A stretch of 52,633 nt of DNA from VAZQ01 sp036498625 (GTDB lineage Bacteria; Pseudomonadota; Alphaproteobacteria; Rhizobiales; Xanthobacteraceae). The notes beneath the pieces are model-generated. The model searched no databases, was not told where the DNA came from, and saw only the letters and a program-made list of their open reading frames with translations. The position numbers and the translations under genes are program-made. The DNA is taken from the NCBI GenBank assembly GCA_036498625.1, contig DASYFD010000168.1, positions 1 through 52,633 of the forward strand, in the 5' to 3' direction. Shown piece after piece: positions 8,439-17,346 of the stretch (positions within the stretch are counted from its first letter, which is position 1; every line of letters begins with the position of its first letter).

Positions 8439-9158
8439 ATGAGCAAGAAGATCAAGAACCGTCGCAAGAACCATCTCCTGAATTCCGTTTCGCTGGTTCC
8501 GGCCATTGCCCTCTTGGGGCTTGTCGCGGCCGGCTCCGCATTGGCTGCCGACCTTTCGGTTGCCCCGCTCTACAAGGCGCCGCCGGTGGTAGCCCCCGCT
8601 GCCTACAATTGGTCCGGCTTCTACGTCGGGGCCAATGGTGGGGGCGGCTGGGGCACCTCGAGTTGGGACAACGCCGGCAGCTTCAACCTGTCGGGCGGCG
8701 TCGTCGGCGGAACCGCCGGCGTCAATTGGCAGCTCGGCCACGCCGTGCTCGGCCTCGAAGGCGACGTGGACTGGTCGAACCTCAAGGGCAGTGCGACCTC
8801 GACGTTGTGTCCGGCCGGCTGCACCACCAGCAATGATTGGCTCGCCACCGTGCGTGGCCGTGCCGGCTACGCCTTCGACCGTTTCCTGCCCTACGTCACG
8901 GGCGGCCTTGCGGTCGGCGACATCAAGGCCGGCGCGCCGGGCTTCGCGGGCGCGACCCAGACCAATGCGGGATGGACGGCCGGCGGCGGCGTCGAGCTGG
9001 CGCTGACGAGCAACTGGACCGCCAAGGCCGAATATCTCCATGTGGATCTCGGCAACATGAATTGCGGCTTCAGCTGCGGCGTCGTCGCCAACAACAACGT
9101 CTCGGTCAAGAGCGACATGGTGCGCGGCGGCGTGAACTTCCGCTTCGGCGGCAACTGA
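8439..9158 (+). CDS. Omp25/Omp31-type outer membrane beta-barrel protein
   Basis: A 239-residue outer membrane protein of the small eight-stranded barrel type (Omp25/Omp31/RopB) abundant in Rhizobiales. A long signal peptide ends at SALA-AD near residue 36, followed by the family linker with LYKAPP and NWSGFYVGANGG. Alternating strand patterns, TVRGRAGYAFDRFLPYVTGG and EYLHVDLG are typical, and the chain ends in an aromatic-rich strand (NFRFGGN). Cysteine pairs near LCPAGC and NCGFSC may form loop disulfides. The start ATG 8439 is fixed by GGGAGG nine bases upstream. It contributes to envelope integrity; porin activity is unproven. Confidence 0.92.
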   Translation: MSKKIKNRRKNHLLNSVSLVPAIALLGLVAAGSALAADLSVAPLYKAPPVVAPAAYNWSGFYVGANGGGGWGTSSWDNAGSFNLSGGVVGGTAGVNWQLGHAVLGLEGDVDWSNLKGSATSTLCPAGCTTSNDWLATVRGRAGYAFDRFLPYVTGGLAVGDIKAGAPGFAGATQTNAGWTAGGGVELALTSNWTAKAEYLHVDLGNMNCGFSCGVVANNNVSVKSDMVRGGVNFRFGGN

Positions 9159-9299
9159 CCGTTCGGTCGATCGTCCGCATTCCTTCCACACGATCATGAC
9201 TCTGGGCTGGCGCAGGAACATTCCGGCGGCATTGACACGGATTGCGGCCTGATCCCTTATCGGCGCGCACCGCAACACCGCCGGATGAGGGAGCAAGCC

Positions 9300-9695
9300 A
9301 TGCCCAAGATCAGGCATTTGGCCATCGTCTGCATGGACCCCGAAAAGCTCGCGCAATTCTATTGCGAGGTGTTCGACATGAAAGTGATCGAGCGCAATGG
9401 TCGCCACAACGTCTTCGTCAGCGACGGCTACATCACGGTCGCGCTGTTGAGCCAAAAGGCCGAAGGCAAGCCATGCGGCCTCAATCACTTCGGCTTCCAG
9501 GTCGAGGACGCGGCCGACATCGCCGAACGCTTGAAGAATTGGAAGGTGGTCGGCCCCTCGGCGCGGCCGCCCGACCGCGCCTATGCGGAGCAGCGCGCCA
9601 CCGATCCGGAAGGCAACAATTTCGACCTCGCCGAAGGCGGCTTCGAGCGCAGCGCGCCGGGCAGCGATCGCAAAGGCGCGCCGGTCACGGCCTGA
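9300..9695 (+). CDS. VOC (glyoxalase/dioxygenase-fold) protein
   Basis: A 131-residue protein of the vicinal oxygen chelate superfamily, which includes glyoxalase I, extradiol dioxygenases and epimerases. Metal-ligand positions are plausible at His6 (KIRHLAIVC), His63 (GLNHFGFQV) and the acidic end of DPEGNNFDLAEGG (about 102-114). The fold halves MPKIRHLAIVCMDPEKLAQF and GLNHFGFQVEDAADI are canonical. ATG 9300 is used because GAGGGAG lies just upstream; an ATG at 9285 would include that site. Cytoplasmic, no signal. It precedes the SMP-30 lactonase by 96 bases on the same strand, compatible with ring-cleavage or epimerase chemistry, though the reaction is unknown. Confidence 0.87.
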   Translation: MPKIRHLAIVCMDPEKLAQFYCEVFDMKVIERNGRHNVFVSDGYITVALLSQKAEGKPCGLNHFGFQVEDAADIAERLKNWKVVGPSARPPDRAYAEQRATDPEGNNFDLAEGGFERSAPGSDRKGAPVTA

Positions 9696-9791
9696 ATCTC
9701 CGGTCTTCTCGGCGCGGGGTTTTGCCCGCTTTTCTCTCGGGCCGCACTGGCGTAGGCTTCCCCACCAGTTCTTCAATTGCCGGGGGAGAAC

Positions 9792-10850
9792 ATGATCCGA
9801 TTCCTGACGGCCGCGATCGCCGGCCTGCTCGCGAATTCCATGGCGGCGGCAGAGCCCGCGAGCGACGCGGTGGTGCGTCTTGATCCCGCGCTCGATGCGC
9901 TGGTCTCGCCCGACGCCAAGATCGAGCTCGTCAAGGGCGGCTTCGGCTTCACCGAAGGGCCGGTATGGGTGAGTGCCTCCAAGTCGGAGAAGAGCGGCGG
10001 CTATCTGCTGTTCACCGACATCCCGGGCAACGTGATCTATAAGCTCACCCCGCAGGACGGCAAGGCGTCGGTCTGGCTCGCCAATGCCGGCTTCAACGGG
10101 CCGGATGTCTGGCGCTGGGGCGGATTGCAGAACAACGGCCGCGAGCGTACCGATCCGCTGTTCGAGGAATTCGCCATGATCGGCGCCGACGGCCTCACGC
10201 TCGACCGCCAGGGCCGCGTGATCGTCGCCACCTTCGCGGGCCGCTCGCTCATGCGCGTGGAGCACGACGGCAAGCGCACCGTGCTGGCCGACCGCTACGA
10301 AGGCAAGCGCTTCAACGGTCCCAACGACGTCGTGGTCAAGCGCGACGGCGCGATCTACTTCACCGACACCTATGGGGCCCTGCGCTTGCGCGACAAGGAT
10401 CCGCGCAAGGAGCTCGAGTTCAATGCCGTGTTCATGTGGAAGAACGGCAAGCTCACGCTCCTGATCAAGGATATGCCGAACACCAACGGTCTCGCCTTCT
10501 CGCCCGACGAGAAATATCTCTACGTCAACGGCAGCCGCGACAACTACGTCAGGCGTTACGAGGTGCTGCCCGACGGCACGCTCGCCAACGGCAGGATGTT
10601 CATCGATCTCAGCAAGGACACGACCGAGCGCGGCATCACCGACGGGTTGCGGGTCGACGTCAAGGGCAATCTCTACGAGACCGGCCCGGGCGGCGTGTGG
10701 ATCATCTCGCCGGAAGGCAAGCATCTCGGCACCATCCGGGCACCGGAGCAGTCCACCAATATCGGGTTTGGCGACGCCGACAAGAAGACGCTCTATATCG
10801 CGGCGCGCACCAGCATCTACAAGATCAGGGTGAATACGCCGGGCATTTGA
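9792..10850 (+). CDS. Exported SMP-30/gluconolactonase-family lactonase
   Basis: A 352-residue six-bladed propeller of the SMP-30/gluconolactonase/LRE family, hydrolysing lactones with a single divalent metal. A Sec signal peptide (MIRFLTAAIAGLLANSMAAAE) makes it periplasmic. The metal-binding Glu is Glu55 in FGFTEGPVWV; the other landmarks are RFNGPNDVVVKRDG, NGLAFSPDEKYLYV (Asn and Asp ligands) and TERGITDGLRVD. The start at ATG 9792 has GGGGGAGAAC in front. The stop is 11 bases from the next gene, so it forms an operon with the exported amidohydrolase. Together they would act on an extracellular lactone or ester-type substrate; identity unknown. Confidence 0.9.
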   Translation: MIRFLTAAIAGLLANSMAAAEPASDAVVRLDPALDALVSPDAKIELVKGGFGFTEGPVWVSASKSEKSGGYLLFTDIPGNVIYKLTPQDGKASVWLANAGFNGPDVWRWGGLQNNGRERTDPLFEEFAMIGADGLTLDRQGRVIVATFAGRSLMRVEHDGKRTVLADRYEGKRFNGPNDVVVKRDGAIYFTDTYGALRLRDKDPRKELEFNAVFMWKNGKLTLLIKDMPNTNGLAFSPDEKYLYVNGSRDNYVRRYEVLPDGTLANGRMFIDLSKDTTERGITDGLRVDVKGNLYETGPGGVWIISPEGKHLGTIRAPEQSTNIGFGDADKKTLYIAARTSIYKIRVNTPGI

Positions 10851-10861
10851 GGGAGCCTTCC

Positions 10862-12226
10862 ATGGATTGGGCCGCCAAGTCGTGTTTGCTGTTGGTCGCT
10901 TGCGTGCTGGCGGCCGCCTCGCCGGTCATGGGCCAGACCGTGGTATTCGAAGGCGCTCGGCTCATCGACGGCGGAGGCGGCGCGCCGATCGAGAACGCCG
11001 CCTTCATGGTCGAGGGCGAGCGGTTCACCGCGGTTGGCCGCAGCGGCGAGCTCAAGATTCCGGCCGGGGCGGCGCGCATCGATCTGTCGGGCAAGACCGT
11101 GATCCCGGCCCTCATCGACGCCCATGTCCACATGGGATACCGCAAAGGCCTGAGCTTCGGGACGGACAACTACACCCGCGAGAATCTCACCGATACGCTC
11201 AATCGCTTCGCCTATTACGGCATTGCCGCGATCCTGGAAACCGGTACCGCCCGCAGCGATCTCGCCTACCAGCTGCGTGCCGAGCGGCCGCCGGGGGCTT
11301 TGTTTCGCACCGCCGGCCGTGGTTTCGGCATGCCCGGTGCAGGGCCGGGCGGTCCGATGCGCGATTCCGCCTACGGGGTCACCACCGAGGCTGAAGCCCG
11401 CACGGACGTGCAGGAGCTCGCCGCCAAGAAAGTCGACATGATCAAGATCTGGGTCGACGATCGCAACGGCACCGTGGAGAAGCTCAAGCCCAACCTCTAT
11501 CGGGCGATCATCGACGAGGCGCACAAGCACGACATCCGTGTGCTGGCGCATATCGTCGATCTGGCTGACGTCAAGGATCTGCTGCGGGCTGGCGTCGACG
11601 GCTTTGCCCACATGATTCGGGACAAGGACATCGACGACGAGCTCTTGGGACTGCTCAAGGCGCGCCCGAACGTGTTCTTCGAGCAGACTCTGTGGGGCGA
11701 GCGGCGGGCGTTCTATGCCGCCAAGCCGGCCTGGCTCGACGAGCCGCTGCTGCGCGAGACCTTCTCGTCCAGGGAGATCGAGCTGCTCGGTGAGGAGCTT
11801 TCCGGAAACGGGTCGAATCCGGAGGCGGCCCAGCGGGCGCGCGCCATGGGGCAGGTCAACCTCCGAAATACCGCGCGGCTCAATGCGGCCGGGGTCACGC
11901 TGGCGCTCGGGACCGACAGCGGTGGCGTGTCCGGCGGCCAGTATTTCGGCCTCGGCAGCCATATCGAGATGGAGTTGCAGGTGACGCGCGCAGGCCTGAC
12001 CCCGATGCAGGCCCTGGTCGCCGGCACCCGCACCTCGGCCCGGATCCTGGGACTCGATCAGCTCGGCACGGTCGCGGCCGGCAAGAGCGCAGATTTCATG
12101 GTGCTCAACGGCAGTCCTCTGGACAACATCGCCAACACCCGGAAGATCAACAAGGTCTACCTGCGTGGGCAGGAAGTCCCCCGCGCCACCATGACGGCCA
12201 AGTGGCAGGCCGCGCCGCCGCGCTAG
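10862..12226 (+). CDS. Exported metal-dependent amidohydrolase
   Basis: A 454-residue amidohydrolase-superfamily enzyme (imidazolonepropionase/prolidase-like subgroup) with an N-terminal signal (LLLVACVLAAASPVMG). Binuclear metal residues are visible: His88 and His90 (IDAHVHMG), a candidate carboxylated Lys in MIKIWVDD, His in VLAHIVD and FAHMIRD, and Asp in ALGTDSGG. It ends with the usual urease-like tail region (LGTVAAGKSADFMVLNGSPLDNI). The ATG at 10862 follows GAGGGAGCC. It is almost contiguous with the SMP-30 gene, implying a joint periplasmic pathway. The substrate (peptide, lactam, lactone) is not evident. Confidence 0.9.
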   Translation: MDWAAKSCLLLVACVLAAASPVMGQTVVFEGARLIDGGGGAPIENAAFMVEGERFTAVGRSGELKIPAGAARIDLSGKTVIPALIDAHVHMGYRKGLSFGTDNYTRENLTDTLNRFAYYGIAAILETGTARSDLAYQLRAERPPGALFRTAGRGFGMPGAGPGGPMRDSAYGVTTEAEARTDVQELAAKKVDMIKIWVDDRNGTVEKLKPNLYRAIIDEAHKHDIRVLAHIVDLADVKDLLRAGVDGFAHMIRDKDIDDELLGLLKARPNVFFEQTLWGERRAFYAAKPAWLDEPLLRETFSSREIELLGEELSGNGSNPEAAQRARAMGQVNLRNTARLNAAGVTLALGTDSGGVSGGQYFGLGSHIEMELQVTRAGLTPMQALVAGTRTSARILGLDQLGTVAAGKSADFMVLNGSPLDNIANTRKINKVYLRGQEVPRATMTAKWQAAPPR

Positions 12227-12353
12227 GTCGGCGGCCCTCAAAGGTTCGCCGCAACGGCCCGGTTCGGGGCAGCTGGCGGGTCCCGGCGCGATTCCGGTGG
12301 CGTTTGTGCCGGAATGACGTAAAGCTGCGGCGACCGATACATTGGAGGAGATT

Positions 12354-13523
12354 ATGAGCGCGGATGCGATCCGGCGGGCCGTCGGTGCCGCCATGGGGGC
12401 GCCGGCTTTTCTCGCATTGGCTGTGCTGGCTTTGCCGACCGCTCCCGCGACCGCGCAGGAGCCCTCGAGCTGGGACATGTGCAACAACGAGGGCAAGGTC
12501 TATCCGCCCGACATCGTGATCTACGGCTGCACTGCCGCGATCAGCGCCGGCGGCTCGAACGCGCAGAATCTGGCGGTCGCCTACAACAACCGCGGCTTGG
12601 CCTTTCGCACCAAAGGCGATATCGGACGCGCCTTGGCGGACTACGACGAGGCGGTCCGCCTCGACCCCAGCTATGCCGGCGTCCTCAACAATCGCGGCGT
12701 GACGTTCCATGACAAGGGCGATCTTGCCCGCGCGCTCGCCGACTATGACGAGGCGATCCGGATCGATCCCAAGAACGCCACCGCGTTCGTCAACCGCGGC
12801 ATCGCCTATCGCGACAAGGGCGACCTCGGCCGCGCCATCGCGGATTACGACGAGGCGATCAGGCTCGATCCCCGCTATGCCACCGCCTTCACCAACCGGG
12901 GCAACGCCTATCGTGAGATGGGCGATCTCGACCGCGCCGCCGCCGACTACAGCGAGGCGGTCGCGCTCGACCCGATGAATCCCGTGGCCTTCAACAACCG
13001 CGGCGCCGCCTATCTGATCAAGGGCGACCTCGATCACGCCCTGGTCTACTATTCGGAGGCGATCCGGCTCGATCCCCGCTACGCGCTCGCCTTCAACAAT
13101 CGCGGCGTCGTCTATCGCGACAAGGGCGATCTCGACCATGCGGTGGCGGATTACGGCGAGGCGATACGGATCAATCCCAGGTTCGCCAATGCATTCAACA
13201 ACCGCGGCGACGCCTATCGGGACAAAGGCGAGTTCCAGCGCGCCATCGCGGACTATTCCGAGGCGGTCCGCATCAATCCCAAGAACGCGGTCGCGGTCGG
13301 CAATCGCGGCTTTGTTCGCCTCAAGCTCGGCGATGTCGATCAATCCATCGTCGACTACGACGCGGCGCTCAAGCTCAACCCGAAATTCGCCGGCGCGCTC
13401 TACGGCCGCGGCCTCGCCAAGCAGAAGAAGGGCGACCGCGCGGGAGCGGAAGCGGATTTCGCCGCCGCCAAGAGCATCCGGCCCGACATCGCCGAAGAGT
13501 TCTCGAAATTCGGCGTCGAGTGA
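12354..13523 (+). CDS. Exported protein with nine tandem TPR repeats
   Basis: A 389-residue protein with a signal peptide (ends near ATAQE, residue 35) followed by nine TPR units at an exact 34-residue spacing, each starting like AFNNRGxxYRDKGD and ending DPxxA. The DNA shows the same regularity as a 102-base period from about 12580 to 13480. Two cysteines (43 and 59) before the repeats could form a disulfide, consistent with a periplasmic place. Start ATG 12354 has GGAGGAG upstream; the in-frame TTG at 12342 lies within that site. TPRs are protein-binding scaffolds; the partner is unknown. It follows the amidohydrolase by 127 bases. Confidence 0.9.
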   Translation: MSADAIRRAVGAAMGAPAFLALAVLALPTAPATAQEPSSWDMCNNEGKVYPPDIVIYGCTAAISAGGSNAQNLAVAYNNRGLAFRTKGDIGRALADYDEAVRLDPSYAGVLNNRGVTFHDKGDLARALADYDEAIRIDPKNATAFVNRGIAYRDKGDLGRAIADYDEAIRLDPRYATAFTNRGNAYREMGDLDRAAADYSEAVALDPMNPVAFNNRGAAYLIKGDLDHALVYYSEAIRLDPRYALAFNNRGVVYRDKGDLDHAVADYGEAIRINPRFANAFNNRGDAYRDKGEFQRAIADYSEAVRINPKNAVAVGNRGFVRLKLGDVDQSIVDYDAALKLNPKFAGALYGRGLAKQKKGDRAGAEADFAAAKSIRPDIAEEFSKFGVE

Positions 13524-13531
13524 TCAGGCGG

Positions 13532-13574
13532 CATCCTTCGAGACGGCCCCGCGTCAGCGCGGCCCCTCAGGATG
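13532..13574. repeat. CATCCT...AGGATG palindromic intergenic repeat, copy 1
   Basis: Imperfect palindrome beginning CATCCTTCGAGACGG and ending CCCCTCAGGATG, with an inner hairpin CCGCG-TCAG-CGCGG. It lies between two convergent genes and covers the stop codon of the minus-strand gene. A related copy in the opposite orientation is at 43407-43447. Such elements are common between genes in Bradyrhizobium-like genomes; it may also act as a transcription stop, although no T run follows. Confidence 0.65.
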
Positions 13575-14298
13575 ACGCCTCCGACAGCGAAGCCAAGAGC
13601 CGGCCGTGGCCCTGGATCGGGTCCTTGATGCCGAGCGCCTTGAAGGCGGCGAAGAAGGCCGCGTGGCCGTAGGCGATCGCTGGCATGCCGCTGTCCCGCT
13701 CCAGCGCGTCGACGGTTTGCGCCGCCTGCCATTGCGGGCAGGGCAGATAGAGCGCGTCGCAGCGCGGCGCGCGCGCGATCACGTCGGCGGCAAAGCGGCG
13801 GATTTCAGCGGGCGGAATGCTCGACAATCGTTTGAAGGGCAGGCCCATGCCGTCCACCCGGACCAGCTCGAAATCGTGCAGTTCGAGATAGGCCGCCAGC
13901 GCCTGATTGTGGCGGTCCGTATAGGGCGAGGCGATCGCGATCCGCTCTGCTCCCAGATGGCGAAACGCCTCCATGGCGGCGCGCACCCCGGTGGTGGCCG
14001 GGACCTTGGCGGCCGCTTCGATCTCCTTGACGATGCTCTCCTCGAAGCCCTTGCCGCGGGCCGCCACCAGCGGCCCGCCGCCGTGAATGATGTAATCGAC
14101 CGCGCGCGCGCCCAGATAGGTCGCCGCCGCCGTGACCTGGGCGAGCCCCTTGTCGAACGGGTTGGTGCTCCAATCGTCGATGCTGCAGGTGACGCCGACT
14201 AGGCCGACACCGTCGGGGGCGAACCGATAGAACTCATAGGGCACGACCTCCATGACGGTCGGGCCGATATAGCCGATGCGCTTGCGCCATCCGAACAT
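13567..14298 (-). CDS. Maleate isomerase/arylmalonate decarboxylase-like protein (Asp/Glu racemase superfamily)
   Basis: A 243-residue cytoplasmic protein of the Asp/Glu racemase superfamily, nearest in pattern to the COG3473 maleate cis-trans isomerase group. The second-half catalytic Cys is present in LYLPCPQW (about residue 192), but the first-half position reads IHGGGPLVAARG, with no Cys. One-cysteine members include arylmalonate decarboxylase, so a decarboxylase or isomerase of a dicarboxylate is plausible. The N-terminal GWRKRIGYIGPTV and end GHGRLLAS match family ends. It is convergent with the TPR gene and divergent from iorA; its stop falls inside an intergenic repeat. Confidence 0.8.
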   Translation of the reverse strand: MFGWRKRIGYIGPTVMEVVPYEFYRFAPDGVGLVGVTCSIDDWSTNPFDKGLAQVTAAATYLGARAVDYIIHGGGPLVAARGKGFEESIVKEIEAAAKVPATTGVRAAMEAFRHLGAERIAIASPYTDRHNQALAAYLELHDFELVRVDGMGLPFKRLSSIPPAEIRRFAADVIARAPRCDALYLPCPQWQAAQTVDALERDSGMPAIAYGHAAFFAAFKALGIKDPIQGHGRLLASLSEASS

Positions 14299-14639
14299 GC
14301 CTGCGCCTATGAGTTTGGCGTTGCTCCTGGCGATGACGCAGGGGATACCGCATGCGCCGCCGGAGCAGAGCGCGAAACCACAGAGCCGGATCTGTCAGTC
14401 GGCATCGCCCCACGACCCGTCTGGATCACCGCTTCAGTATAGGCCGCCGGCCGCCGAACTAAAAGCTGCGCTTCCCGGGGGGAGCCTGACGCACCGTAGC
14501 CTAGTCCCCATGGGATGCGCTAAGCTCGCGGGCGGCGGAGAGGTATTTTCTTCCAGCTCGCTCCTTTGCTGTGCCCCGACCCGCCGCCAAGCAGCGACGA
14601 TTTCATTTGCCGCCCGGCCAATCGCGGAGGACAACGCCC
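14299..14639. other. Divergent intergenic region, no gene recognised
   Basis: About 340 bases between the racemase-superfamily gene (minus) and the molybdenum hydroxylase operon (plus). It should hold both promoters, but I could not identify a credible promoter, operator or RNA. The ribosome site GGAGGA at about 14626 belongs to iorA. Confidence 0.45.
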
Positions 14640-15113
14640 ATGACCAAGCTCAACATCAACGGCAAGTCTCATGACGTGGAGGCGGAGGCCGATACGCCGC
14701 TGTTGTGGGTCATCCGCGAGCAAGTCGGCCTCACCGGCACGAAATACGGCTGCGGGGTCGCGCAGTGCGGCGCCTGCTCGGTGCACATCAACGGCGAGGT
14801 GCGGCGCTCCTGCTCGATCAGGCTGAGCGACGTCAAGGACACCGATCGGATCGTCACCATCGAAGGCCTCTCCGCCACCAGCGCGCACCCGGTGCAGGTG
14901 GCTTGGGCCGCGATCGACGTGCCGCAGTGCGGCTATTGCCAGTCTGGGCAGATCATGGCGGCCGCGGCGCTGCTTACGAAAAATCCCAAGCCCAGCGACA
15001 CCGACATCGACGTTGCCATGACGAATATCTGCCGCTGCGGCACCTATCAGCGCATCCGCGCCGCCGTGCACATGGCGGCCGGCGCGACCGGCAACAATTC
15101 ATCCAAGATCTAG
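14640..15113 (+). CDS. iorA: 2Fe-2S subunit of molybdenum hydroxylase (isoquinoline 1-oxidoreductase alpha type)
   Basis: A 157-residue small subunit of a xanthine-oxidase-family molybdenum hydroxylase, carrying electrons from the molybdenum site. It has the two classic [2Fe-2S] clusters: ferredoxin-like Cys38, Cys43, Cys46 and Cys58 (YGCGVAQCGAC...RSC), and helical-domain Cys97, Cys100, Cys131 and Cys133 (QCGYCQSGQ and ICRCGTY). Start ATG 14640 follows GGAGGACAACGCCC. The catalytic subunit gene follows 16 bases later; no FAD subunit is present, which fits the two-subunit Ior type that passes electrons to a cytochrome c. The substrate could be an N-heterocycle or an aldehyde; the symbol denotes family, not proven substrate. 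Confidence 0.9.
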   Translation: MTKLNINGKSHDVEAEADTPLLWVIREQVGLTGTKYGCGVAQCGACSVHINGEVRRSCSIRLSDVKDTDRIVTIEGLSATSAHPVQVAWAAIDVPQCGYCQSGQIMAAAALLTKNPKPSDTDIDVAMTNICRCGTYQRIRAAVHMAAGATGNNSSKI

Positions 15114-15129
15114 GCGCGGGAGGTCTGTT

Positions 15130-17346
15130 GTGAAAAAGCTGATCAACAAAGCTACCAAGCTTTCGCGCCGCAATTTCATCGTCGGCTCGACGGTCGCGGC
15201 CGGCGGCGGTCTGGCACTGGGCTTCCATCTGCCGCTCGGCACCGGCTCGGCCGCCGCGCAAAGCGCCGCGCAAGGCGCCGCTACCGCAGGCGCCGAGGTC
15301 AATGCCTGGGTGGTGGTCAAGCCCGACGATACCTGCGTGATCCGCATCGCGCGCTCCGAGATGGGGCAGGGCACCCGCACCGGCCTCGCCCAGCTGGTGG
15401 CCGAGGAGCTCGAATGCGATTGGAAGAAGGTCGCCACCGAATCGATCACGCCGGGGCAGAATCTCGGCCGCAAACGCGTCTGGGGCGAGATGGGAACCGG
15501 CGGCAGCCGCGGCATCCGCACCTCGCAGGATTATGTTCGCCGCGGCGGGGCCGCCGCCCGCATGATGCTGCTGCAGGCGGCGGCCGATGATTGGAAGGTG
15601 CCGGTGACCGAGCTCAGCGTCGCGGACGGCGTCATCGCCCACGCGGCGTCCAATCGCTCGACCAGCTACGGCAAGGTCGCGGCTGCGGCCGCGCTCCTGA
15701 GCGCGCCGGATTCCAAGAGCATCAAGCTCAAGGATCCGAAAGCCTGGAAGATCGCCGGCAAGCCGATGAAGCGGCTCGATACCGCCGACAAGCTCAACGG
15801 CAGCAAGATCTATGCAATCGATGTCACGCTGCCCGGCATGCTGTGCGCGGCCATCAAGGATTGCCCGGTGTTCGGCGGCAAGCTCAAGAGCTACGACGAG
15901 ACCAAGATCGCGGGCCGGCCGGGGGTCCGCCGCGTCGTCAAGGTGAAGGATACGGCGGTTGCGGTGGTCGCCGATACCTGGTGGCACGCCAAGGCCGCGC
16001 TCGAGGCGCTGCCGATCGTGTGGGATGAAGGTCCGGGCGCGTCCCAGTCGAGCGCCATGATCGCCGAGCACCTCGCGGAGGGTCTCACCGCCACCGCCAC
16101 CAATGGCGACTGGAAGAAGGGCGATGCCGTCAAGGCGATCGCGGGTGCCGCGAAAAAGGTCGAGGCGGTCTACAGCACGCCGTTCCTCGCCCATGCCACT
16201 ATGGAGCCGATGAATTGCACCGCCAAAATTTCGGCCGACAAGGCCGAGATCTGGGTGGCGACGCAGAATTCCGAGGCCTCGCTCGCCGCGCTCTCGGAGA
16301 GCTCGGGCGTGCCGCTCGGCAAATGCGAGGTTTACCGCCACGACCTCGGCGGCGGCTTCGGCCGCCGCGGTGGCCCGCAGGATTATGTCCACCAGGCGGT
16401 TGCCATCGCGCAGCAATTCCCCGATGTCCCGATCAAGATGATCTGGAGCCGGGAGGACGACATGGCGCACGACTTCTACCGGCCGATCTCGCAGTGCCGG
16501 GCCGCCGCCGGCCTCGATGCCGACGGCAACCTCATCGGGTTGCATGTGCGGGTGTCCGGCCAGTCCATCAACGCATTCTCCAATCCGGCCGGAATCAGCG
16601 GCGGCAAGGACGTTCGTCAGCTGCAGGGGCTCTACGAGGAGCCGGGCGACGCTCAACTCGGCTACACGGTGCCCAACCTGCTCATCGACTATGCGATGCG
16701 CAACACCCATGTGCCGGTCGGCGCCTGGCGCGGCGTCAACACCAACCAGAACGCCGTCTACATGGAATGCTTCATCGACGAGGTGGCGCGCGCCGCCGGC
16801 AAGGACCCGCTCGCGTTCCGCCGCACCCTCATGCAGGATCATCCCAACCATCTCGCGGTGCTGGAGGCGGCGGCCCAGAAGGGCGATTGGGGCAAGCCGC
16901 TGCCGCCCGGTGTTCATCGCGGCATCGCGCAGTTCATGGGCTATGGCAGCTACTCGGCCTCGGTCGCCGAGGTGTCGGTGAGCCCGGAGGGCAAGCTCAA
17001 GGTTCACCGCATGGTGCTGGCGCTCAATTGCGGCCATGCGGTCAATCCCGACCAGATCGCGGCCCAGGTCGAGGGCTCGGTGGTCTACGGGCTCAGCGCC
17101 GCGCTCTACGGCGAGTGTACGGTCGCCAATGGGCGCATGGAAAAGCTCAATTTCGACAGCTACCAGGTGTTGCGCCTCGCCGAGATGCCCAAGGTCGAGA
17201 CCGTGATCGTGCCGACCTACGATTTCTGGGGCGGCGTCGGCGAGCCGACGATCTGCGTGGTCACGCCCGCCGTGCTCAACGCCATCCATGCGGCGACCGG
17301 CAAGCCGGTACGCAGCCTGCCGCTGAAGAATATCAGGCTGGTGTAG
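15130..17346 (+). CDS. iorB: Tat-exported molybdopterin catalytic subunit (isoquinoline 1-oxidoreductase beta type)
   Basis: A 738-residue catalytic subunit binding molybdopterin cytosine dinucleotide. The N-terminus carries a Tat signal, KLSRRNFIVGSTVAAGGG (Arg13-Arg14), so the folded IorAB complex is exported with the small subunit riding along. Family motifs seen: EMGQGTRTGLAQLVAEEL, GGGFGRRGGPQDY, PVGAWRGVNTNQN and the catalytic Glu in WGGVGEPTICV (about residue 705). The start is a GTG at 15130 with GGGAGG upstream; the C-terminus is complete (LPLKNIRLV). Compared with xanthine dehydrogenase B it is short, as usual for Ior and membrane aldehyde dehydrogenases. Substrate not defined. Confidence 0.91.
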   Translation: MKKLINKATKLSRRNFIVGSTVAAGGGLALGFHLPLGTGSAAAQSAAQGAATAGAEVNAWVVVKPDDTCVIRIARSEMGQGTRTGLAQLVAEELECDWKKVATESITPGQNLGRKRVWGEMGTGGSRGIRTSQDYVRRGGAAARMMLLQAAADDWKVPVTELSVADGVIAHAASNRSTSYGKVAAAAALLSAPDSKSIKLKDPKAWKIAGKPMKRLDTADKLNGSKIYAIDVTLPGMLCAAIKDCPVFGGKLKSYDETKIAGRPGVRRVVKVKDTAVAVVADTWWHAKAALEALPIVWDEGPGASQSSAMIAEHLAEGLTATATNGDWKKGDAVKAIAGAAKKVEAVYSTPFLAHATMEPMNCTAKISADKAEIWVATQNSEASLAALSESSGVPLGKCEVYRHDLGGGFGRRGGPQDYVHQAVAIAQQFPDVPIKMIWSREDDMAHDFYRPISQCRAAAGLDADGNLIGLHVRVSGQSINAFSNPAGISGGKDVRQLQGLYEEPGDAQLGYTVPNLLIDYAMRNTHVPVGAWRGVNTNQNAVYMECFIDEVARAAGKDPLAFRRTLMQDHPNHLAVLEAAAQKGDWGKPLPPGVHRGIAQFMGYGSYSASVAEVSVSPEGKLKVHRMVLALNCGHAVNPDQIAAQVEGSVVYGLSAALYGECTVANGRMEKLNFDSYQVLRLAEMPKVETVIVPTYDFWGGVGEPTICVVTPAVLNAIHAATGKPVRSLPLKNIRLV

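Noticed and set aside
8316..10724. Very long minus-strand open frame opposite the barrel, VOC and SMP-30 genes
   Set aside because: High-GC shadow: it has no recognisable domain, is rich in Arg/Ala/Glu, and spans three well-supported plus-strand genes.
10817..12496. Long minus-strand frame opposite the amidohydrolase gene
   Set aside because: Same reason; the plus-strand product has complete metal motifs and a signal peptide.
12580..13480. 102-base periodic direct repeats considered as a CRISPR-like array
   Set aside because: They are in frame with a 34-residue TPR period and diverge in a coding manner; no spacers.
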